From contig OZ038457.1 of assembly GCA_964036195.1 (NCBI GenBank), forward strand, positions 7,405,147-7,469,146: a DNA stretch of 64,000 nucleotides, written 5' to 3'. The stretch is from Sphaerolaimus hirsutus (taxonomy: Eukaryota > Nematoda > Chromadorea > Monhysterida > Sphaerolaimidae). The notes beneath the pieces are model-generated. The model ran no database searches. It was not told the DNA's origin and was given only the letters and a program-made list of their open reading frames with translations. Position numbers and translations under genes: made by a program. Numbering within the stretch: position 1 is the stretch's first letter; every line of letters begins with the position of its first letter. Shown piece by piece: positions 59,601 through 64,000 of this stretch.

Positions 59601-62590
59601 CTTGTGTGCAAAATTATCACCAGTAAATGTGTTACTGCACATGTATTCCAGGAAGAACAAACCCTCCACTTGCTTATTTTGCAAGTATATTCAAAAAAAA
59701 TTCCCCAATAAATGGGCCTAATGGTTCCCATCCCAATTCAAATCTGCTTCAAATATTGCATTGTGTTGAAAATAAAGTTTTGTTGTTGTTGAATAAAAAG
59801 GTAAATACAATGGTAAAATGTCTGAATGCTTCAAACTGTAGAGGACCCAAAGTAAATAGATGTCCAAAAGATGTCTGGAAGAATCACATGGTGCACTCCC
59901 AAGCACCTCCAGACAGAAAACCCTGTTTCGACCCTTTTGAACAGACAGGGGATTATTTTGGGGCGGGTGCCGCCAGGGTCTCATCAGTGCTCAGCACCCT
60001 TAGCCTACATAACCTACTTAACCTACTAAACACCTTCCCGGACAAGTTCACCACCCAATTTTTTATTTCACTTCGGATGTAATATCTCCGTCTATGGGGG
60101 TGTTATAAAGCTGAAACGTTGAATATATAAAGTTGTAACACCCTCCTACTCTGCTTCAATGGGGGGAGGTGGGGCAACTCACTGCAAGGTGGGTTGCCCT
60201 ATACACAACAATTTTTTTTGGCGTTTTTGGTGTCCCAAACAAGTTCACCACCCACTTGATTAGCTATACTTCAAGGGTCGTATCTCCAGCTGTGAGGCTG
60301 GTATAAAGCTGAAATTTGGGGGATGTTTTGCCAACAACCCCCTTACAATACACCAGTGGGGCTGTCTGCCAGCGACCCACTAAAGTATGCGTTGCTGCGT
60401 TTACAGTTGTTCATTTTTTAAAAATCAACCCACGTGTCCCAAACAAGTTTGCCACCCAACTGCATTATAACAAATATTGTGAGAACATACCTGATATAAA
60501 ATTGAATCAGATTTGAACCATAGTTCTGCTCATTCAAAAATTTTCAGTAGGGCACCCACCCCGTCCCATAAACAGCAGACTGAAAATTTCACTTTAAACC
60601 AATTTTTTTGTTTCACACTTAAAAAGTTGGTTTACAAAGTTCATTAGGGAAGGGTCCAAGGTTCAAAGTTACATAAAAAACATGACCTCTAAAATGCCTC
60701 CATAAGGAAATTTATTTGGGGTGAATATTATGATGTCATAATCACATTATCACAGGAACAAAATTTCACAAAATTTTTACTTTTTCATTCACCCCAAATA
60801 AATTTCCTTATGCAGGCATTTTAGAGGTTATGTTGTTTACAGAAGTTTGAACCTCAGACCCTCCCCTACCAACCTTTGTAAACCAACTTTTTAAGTGTGA
60901 AACAAAAGATTGGTTTAAAGTGAAATTTTCAGTCTGCTGTTTATGGGACAGGGTGCATGCCCTACTGAAAAAAATTTAATGAGCAGAACTAGGGTTCAAA
61001 TCTCACCCAATTTTATATCAGGTATGTTCTCGCAACATTTTTTTATAATGCAGTTGCTTAACAAACTTGTTTGGGAGACTTGGGTTGTTTTTAAAAAATG
61101 AACAACTTTATATGTCGCAACCCATGCAGTAGTGGGCCGTTGGCGGCCACCCACTGGTGTATTGTGCGACGGGGTTGTTTGCAAGACATCCCCCAAATTT
61201 CAGCTTTCTACCACCCTCGCAGCTGGAGATATGGCCCTCGTTGTGTAGCCAATCAAGTGGATGGTGAACTTGTTTGGGACACCAAAAAAGCCACAAAAAA
61301 TGTTTGCATATAGGGCGACCCACCCTGTAGTGAGTCGCCGCACCTTCCCCCATTGATACGGAGTAGCAGGGTGTTAAGAGTATATACCCACCAAAAATTA
61401 GCTTTATACCACTTCCATAGCCAGAGATATTGCATCTGAAGTGAAATAAAAAAATGGGTGGTGAACTTGTCCGGGAAGGTGTTTACAAAACCTAACCGAC
61501 AGGACCTAACCAATACCTGCATTAGCATGGCTGCTATTTGGGCAGCAAAAAATGTTTGGCGCTGGCGCTATTGGCGCTTGGCGCCAACATTCTCTGGCGC
61601 CATTGGCGCTTGGCGCCGTGTTCTAGAAAAGCGCCATGGCGCTTTTGGCGCTTGGCGCTCACATGCCAAAAGCGCCATGGCGCTTTTGGCGCTGGGCGCC
61701 AAAAGTCTGGCGCTTTTTACATCACTATACTTGAGACTCAAGTCTTGAGTACTGTGTATAATAAATACATTTACATATAATTTTAAATAAGTACCCGTAT
61801 TCACCTGTATGCATGCATACTTTTGAGAAGATTTGTTTTTTTTTACACATGTACAGTGTTGAAAAGTACACAAATCAAAAAATTTTATCTCGAAAATAGA
61901 TAAACTTTGAAGAAATCATATAATTTTCCAACTAAAATACTGAATAATCATCAAAAAACGACATCTGTTATGGATTTCAGTGTAAAAGTACCCACTTTTA
62001 CATATGCTATGATGAAAAGTACTCGCTTTTACATTTTCTGGGGCAAAAGTACTCGATTTTAACTTTTTCAGAGAAAACTAAATTATTTACTCAGATGTAC
62101 CCACGAGTATGTGTAAAAAGAAAGTATTTTACATTTTCTGTACTCCAGGGGTAAGTACAAAACTGTTTTACGTATAAATACATATACTTTGAAAAAGTAC
62201 ACTAATTTTAACAACTCTGCGCCCTGCTGGTTGTGCACAGACGCCAGCTTGCCGCCGAACTTGATGCACTTTGCCTGTGCCTCGTAGAATGAGAGTGGTT
62301 CGGTGAACAGGAGACACGAGGTTCTTCCCGACCAAGGGAAACGTGCCCATTCGTTTAGTACGATTGCTGTGTTGTAATTTTGACATTGTAGAGTTTCTTT
62401 GTGCAATTTCATTATTTCGAGGGGTTTAATTAAAGTGGGGGGGGGCAAATCGAAGAAATACGGTTTATAAAGCGGGATAAATCGTGTAAACACGTAAAGC
62501 CTCCAGTATCAAATGCTGAAAACAAATACACATACCGTGACTGTGCATTGCCAGAAACGTCAGGACGGTAAAATATCGCCATTCTGACAT
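47527..62590 (-). CDS. C-type lectin / EGF / DEG-ENaC single-pass membrane protein (full gene)
   Basis: Fourteen exons, all GT-AG with matching phase, give 578 residues. Exons: 62590-62536, 62396-62216, 59215-59085, 57505-57350, 57271-57227, 57026-56943, 54405-54225, 53878-53775, 52002-51842, 51228-51094, 48972-48949, 48879-48670, 48113-47976, 47658-47527. Domains: signal peptide 1-18; C-type lectin domain about 22-165 (WHGMND, WSWSDGSPDDYDGW, QPD, WGDDGCS); six-cysteine EGF module 178-215; DEG/ENaC ectodomain about 230-540 (GNCFTFN, RLGRPYGDC, GCLRSCHQ, CGC, CDCPPRC); pore helix about 543-573 with the G-x-S filter (GIS, 552-554) and the conserved Glu after it. Known DEG/ENaC subunits have two membrane helices; here the first helix and the His-Gly motif before it are missing, because the N-terminus is a secretion signal. 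The C-terminal tail is nearly absent. Protein-level function (channel, subunit or receptor) is unknown. Confidence 0.85.
47695..47889. mobile_element. hAT-like element, word ATTCGAAAA
   Basis: Ends TAACGATGGCAAA / TTTGCCATCGTTA with exact duplication cttcagat (47687-47694 and 47890-47897). It sits in the last intron of gene C, 36 bp before the terminal exon's acceptor. Confidence 0.82.
47976..48113 (-). CDS. Gene C exon 13
   Basis: Starts at ATGTTTCAG and ends at CCA|GTATGT. Encodes the beta strand leading to the pore helix (NYLTIKVYLKGN and EEVPSYP). Confidence 0.82.
48670..48879 (-). CDS. Gene C exon 12: cysteine-rich domain
   Basis: Seventy codons with KTCGCMDPRYRTPDG and WSECDCPPRCKNREYNL, the cysteine-rich DEG/ENaC segment. 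Phase 0 at both ends; donor GTGCGT. Confidence 0.92.
48949..48972 (-). CDS. Gene C exon 11: 24-bp microexon
   Basis: Eight codons (GCLRSCHQ) between ATCGCAG and GTGAGT, in phase 0 on both sides. Without it the channel loses the Cys-x-x-x-Cys pair that always precedes the CGC motif; with it, KYNKE-GCLRSCHQ-MNVKKTCGC reads as a typical family segment. An in-frame TAA just upstream prevents a longer exon. Confidence 0.75.
49274..50915. mobile_element. Second copy of the 634-bp palindrome, split
   Basis: Same arms as 35583-36216, but the unpaired centre is in the opposite orientation; the right arm is interrupted by 49713-50682. Confidence 0.8.
49713..50682. mobile_element. Nested 970-bp fold-back TATTCACCCCAG
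   Basis: Left CTATTCACCCCAGTAAA, right TTTCTGGGGTGAATAAATA. Inner arms pair through CGCGCACCTGTTA, CAACTAAGGTTACCGCGC and CGGATTTGGTTCGAAT to a centre near 50190. Confidence 0.78.
51094..51228 (-). CDS. Gene C exon 10: RLGRPYGDC
   Basis: Follows a pyrimidine-rich acceptor (CTCTTTTAAAG). Contains DLNRLGRPYGDC, the most recognisable DEG/ENaC ectodomain signature, then YYYGSKYNKE. Confidence 0.9.
51303..51640. mobile_element. hAT-like element, word GGCACC
   Basis: Ends TAGTGATGTTAAAGG / CCTTTACATCACTA; the arms carry GGCACCG words. No clear target duplication. It lies in the gene C intron between exons 9 and 10. Confidence 0.7.
51842..52002 (-). CDS. Gene C exon 9: beta-rich ectodomain core
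   Basis: Encodes VELRYNVRQDDYTVW, then SGLRVFVHDRDEQ and HVTVSTGETTHIATEF, matching the G-[VL]-x-L...G-x-x-V-x-V-H...G-x-x-x-x-I core of the family. Donor TTC|GTAAGA. Confidence 0.87.
52066..52467. mobile_element. TACCGTA-superfamily element
   Basis: Left TACCGTATATACTCCAATAA, right TTATTCGAAGATTTACGGTA. Similar fragments follow at 52586-52725 and 53645-53750. Confidence 0.72.
53775..53878 (-). CDS. Gene C exon 8: GNCFTFN motif
   Basis: Follows TTTCATTCAG and carries AVLGNCFTFNPNATARH, the conserved Gly-Asn-Cys-aromatic motif of DEG/ENaC channels. Two possible N-glycosylation sites are visible. Confidence 0.85.
54225..54405 (-). CDS. Gene C exon 7: start of the DEG/ENaC ectodomain
   Basis: Encodes a segment with SLADMTEGFRQWCYYEGIPC, which matches the early ectodomain pattern ending C-x-F/Y-x-G-x-x-C. 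The donor CG|GTTACT is weak but is the only phase-compatible choice. Confidence 0.75.
54447..54767. mobile_element. hAT-like element, word GCGCCAAGCGCC
   Basis: Ends TGTGATGTAAAAAGCGCC / GGCGCTTTTACATAACCA. The body is nearly all GCGCCA words with AAAGCGCCATGGCGCTTTT palindromes. It ends about 40 bp upstream of gene C exon 7. Confidence 0.7.
54790..55352. mobile_element. CAGAGTTGTTA-type element with an inner ATAATCCAAGCA word element
   Basis: Right end GCATTAACAACTG and ACGTAAAG-type words at both sides; between about 54960 and 55280 ATAATCCAAGC words run and then invert (TTGGATTATGC). Confidence 0.55.
55827..56723. mobile_element. Inverted element, words CTTCCACACGCTTCAC
   Basis: Ends CAGCAAAAAAATGGGGGTG / ACACCCATTTTTTGCTG. 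Arms of CGCTTCCACACG and GTGAAGTGTCTTCACC words. No clear duplication. Confidence 0.75.
56943..57026 (-). CDS. Gene C exon 6: second half of the EGF module
   Basis: Begins at CTGCTCCCAG and encodes NCTDDLQSRIPVCQC and a last cysteine. Joined to exon 5 it gives C-x5-C-x8-C-x10-C-x-C-x8-C, an EGF pattern. Ends at G|GTAGGC. Confidence 0.72.
57027..57226 (-). mobile_element. 200-bp intron that is itself a dispersed element (introner candidate)
   Basis: The intron between gene C exons 5 and 6 has inverted ends around CGCACCCTGTAAA and TTTACAGGGTGCG and the same interior as the repeat at 426-623 (AAAGTTCAGT, then a T-rich stretch, then GACATTTTACATGACAT). Both flanks carry CCCAG. The GT donor is the first dinucleotide of the element and the AG acceptor is in its last bases or the flanking duplicate. 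Deleting it gives GAC-CCA-GAT-GCA and restores the EGF frame. Confidence 0.7.
57227..57271 (-). CDS. Gene C exon 5: first half of the EGF module
   Basis: Forty-five bases after TATTTCAG encoding RPCTSVYACGMVDP with the first two EGF cysteines. The donor is CCCAG|GTGGAC, where GT is the first dinucleotide of an inserted element. Confidence 0.7.
57350..57505 (-). CDS. Gene C exon 4: end of the C-type lectin domain
   Basis: Begins at CATACAG with the QPD tripeptide in the sugar-binding loop position and continues to KWGDDGCS and the last domain cysteine (SICV). QPD is the galactose-type signature in sugar-binding members of this family, so galactose-type ligands are a reasonable guess. A cysteine-rich linker follows. 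Confidence 0.83.
57590..58005. mobile_element. Word repeat related to 7305-7963 (TTTTCCATTTTCCAGC)
   Basis: The right end TTTGACACCCTA equals the end of 7305-7963 and the body is TTTTCCAGCA words; no matching left end was found. Confidence 0.55.
58148..58966. mobile_element. hAT-like element CAGGGTTGG, word AAAATAAAAT
   Basis: Left CAGGGTTGGCT, right AACCAACCATG, duplication gtcagaag / gtcagatg (7 of 8). Same family as 38703-39678. It split a GTAAAGTGTC-family copy. Confidence 0.75.
59085..59215 (-). CDS. Gene C exon 3: middle of the C-type lectin domain
   Basis: Encodes the hallmark WHGMND followed by HEWSWSDGSPDDYDGWAP. Entered in phase 2 and left in phase 1 at C|GTCAGT. Confidence 0.85.
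59341..61727. mobile_element. hAT-like element, word GCGCCA, with a fold-back inside
   Basis: Ends TAGTGATGTAAAAGCGCC / GGCGCTTTTTACATCACTA with exact duplication tacttgag (59333-59340 and 61728-61735). GCGCCA arms are at 59355-59560 and 61555-61725. Confidence 0.85.
60022..61495. mobile_element. 1.47-kb fold-back element with internal direct repeats
   Basis: The arms pair from CACCTTCCCGGACAAGTTCA outward in to AAGGAAATTTATTTGGGGTG near the centre (60715-60810). Each arm has about two and a half units of roughly 190 bp beginning CCCAAACAAGTTCACCACCC. Confidence 0.82.
62216..62396 (-). CDS. Gene C exon 2: N-terminal half of the C-type lectin domain
   Basis: Shows the family pattern W...SC, then A-x-A-K-C, then GGKLASVHNQQ. 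Acceptor CAAAG is weak but phase-correct. The best donor, GCAGA|GTTGTT, lies in the terminal repeat of an inserted hAT-like element. Confidence 0.75.
62536..62590 (-). CDS. Gene C exon 1: start codon and signal peptide
   Basis: Encodes MSEWRYFTVLTFLAMHSH plus one base, then the strong donor G|GTATGTG. An in-frame TGA lies six bases before the ATG with no AG between, so translation cannot enter from an upstream exon. The short hydrophobic core (YFTVLTFLAM) reads as a cleavable signal peptide. Confidence 0.68.
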
Positions 62591-64000
62591 TGTTCACCTC
62601 TACTTTATTATCATTTGAACCAACCGATATACGACATCTAGTGATGTTATAGAAACCTGTGCTTGGCGGTAGCGCTAGCGCCAAAGAAACAAGCGACTTA
62701 GCGCTTTGGCGTCTGGATCAAAGCGCATGGCGCTGGCGTTTAACGTTTTGGTGTTCTGATGCTTTTTACGTGAACGTTTCTACTTTGATGCATTCGCTTC
62801 AAACGTTTCTGAAAGATTTGTCCTTGCTGTGCACTTTCGATTTCGACTTATAAATTTCGACTCGGGACATTTGACACAAATTCACAACATCTTAATCAGC
62901 AAATAATCAAGAGCAATTTGATCACATTTCTTCTCAACGCAAAACTGCGATTCTTCTCAAATTAAAAGTGAAACAAAAAAAATTGTGAATAAAATATGTT
63001 ATCAAATTCAGGGAATCGAGAGATCGATGCACACTAAGATATTTTTGTTCTAAATACATTTGGTTATAAGAAAGAATGAATGGTTCAAGTACACATTTTT
63101 GTCGCAGACGAAAAGCATACTTGTTGAGTTGAGTCGCTAAGGTACCCTACAAATACCGCTGCTTGCAAACTTCCAAGCATCGCTTTTGTTTCAAACAATG
63201 CCCCCTATACATAAATATTTATGCGCAAAGATCATCATAAAATCTTTTAGTAATTTCAAAAGAAGTCAAAAGTCATGTATGTTCAAAAGAGTATTTTTTG
63301 GCAGAACTAGAACACAAAAGTTGGTAACTATAGCGACGCTTGAATTTCAAGATATAATACCGTATTTAGTCAAATGATACTCCCGGGAATTATTTGTCGT
63401 CAGACTTTTTTGAGGGGGGATTATTGTTTGGTAAAAATTTGCAAGCATGTTTCTATCAACTGAGTTCATGAAATATGCTTTTTTAACAACATAACATGCC
63501 ATTTTTGGACAGATTATACACAATAAATTTATCATATACCAAAATGTGGGAATTATTCGAGGAGGGGGGAATTATTTTATCCTCACTGGTCGTAACAGGG
63601 GGGGATTATTTGAGTATATACGGTATGTGCATCAAGCTTGAGTTTCATGATTATTAACCAGCGCAAATTGTTGAAAAATAGTCCCCCTGAAAGAAGAACT
63701 AAATACTCCAAACACGCCATAGCGCTTTCACATCACTACTCCAATGACACATCTGTGGAACAAAAAATTATTTTAAAAAGCACCCACTTTCCGGACGTAC
63801 GAGACGAGATCTTTAAAAGATAAAGCTATGATTTGAATACATCGAGCTATAATCGCAGCTTAAAGGTGGATTTACAGCACAGAGATAAATTCATCATTTT
63901 CATTTTTAAGTTTTTTATTGAAAATTAATGTCAACTACTCGAATTTGAATGAAAAAAATTTCATATGAGAGATGTTAAATTCGAATTTGAATGAAAAACG
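62591..64000. other. Upstream of gene C: no exon seen
   Basis: Contains degenerate GCGCCA words at 62660-62760, a TACCGTA-superfamily element at 63358-63625 and AT-rich DNA. The gene C promoter should lie here, but I cannot point to a TATA box or initiator with confidence. Confidence 0.45.
63358..63625. mobile_element. TACCGTA-superfamily element
   Basis: Left TACCGTATTTAGTCAAATGA, right TTATTTGAGTATATACGGTA. The interior resembles 6070-6345 (TTTCTATCAACT and TGCCATTTTTG). Confidence 0.72.

Larger units (their letters stand above)
59287..62219. mobile_element. CAGAGTTGTTA-family element at a gene C exon edge, with nested insertions
   Basis: Left CAGTTGTTAAAATG, right TTTTAACAACTCTG; flanks catcctgc / cgccctgc match imperfectly. 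It carries 59341-61727, which carries 60022-61495. Its right terminal repeat overlaps the splice donor of gene C exon 2. Confidence 0.7.

Noticed and set aside
59627-60082. 151-residue open frame
   Set aside because: It runs from unique DNA into a fold-back arm, has no recognised motif, and its end (FPDKFTTQFFISL) is repeated in the opposite arm.

Overview
The window looks like repeat-rich genomic DNA of a metazoan, probably a non-vertebrate. It has spliced genes with GT-AG introns, animal-specific protein modules (C-type lectin, EGF, DEG/ENaC channel), polyadenylation signals, and kilobases of nested DNA transposons. I see no rRNA, tRNA, operon or CRISPR array. All gene models were read by eye from splice sites and codon phase; nothing was aligned to a database.

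Three genes can be supported. (A) On the + strand, 689-4686, the last four exons of a type I membrane protein: the end of an EGF repeat, one membrane span and a 145-residue tail. (B) On the - strand, 8276-6393, a two-exon gene for a 145-residue protein I do not recognise; it converges on A. (C) On the - strand, 62590-47527, a 14-exon, 578-residue gene whose 13 introns all keep phase. It encodes a signal peptide, a C-type lectin domain, an EGF module and a DEG/ENaC ectodomain ending in the pore helix. The first membrane helix of the channel family is absent: the start codon has an in-frame TGA just upstream and is followed by a secretion signal.

From about 8.4 to 47.4 kb I find no gene. This part, and the introns, are filled with non-autonomous elements, many nested. 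Most full-length ones have hAT-like ends (TAGGG, TAGTG or CAGGG) and many have exact 8-bp target duplications that I could read directly. Their arms are often built from one short word repeated many times, inverted at the centre, with a different word in each family (GCGCCA, GATCCC, GGAAACG, GGTCCCG, ATATCGA and others). A second superfamily starts TACCGTA and ends TACGGTA. Large fold-back palindromes (0.6-1.5 kb) and a four-unit tandem array make up much of the rest.

The two results most worth following are gene C (a lectin-EGF-DEG/ENaC protein with a receptor-like topology) and a 200-bp intron inside its EGF module that is itself a copy of a dispersed element, so that removing it rejoins the EGF frame exactly. 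That is what an introner, an intron born from a transposon, should look like.
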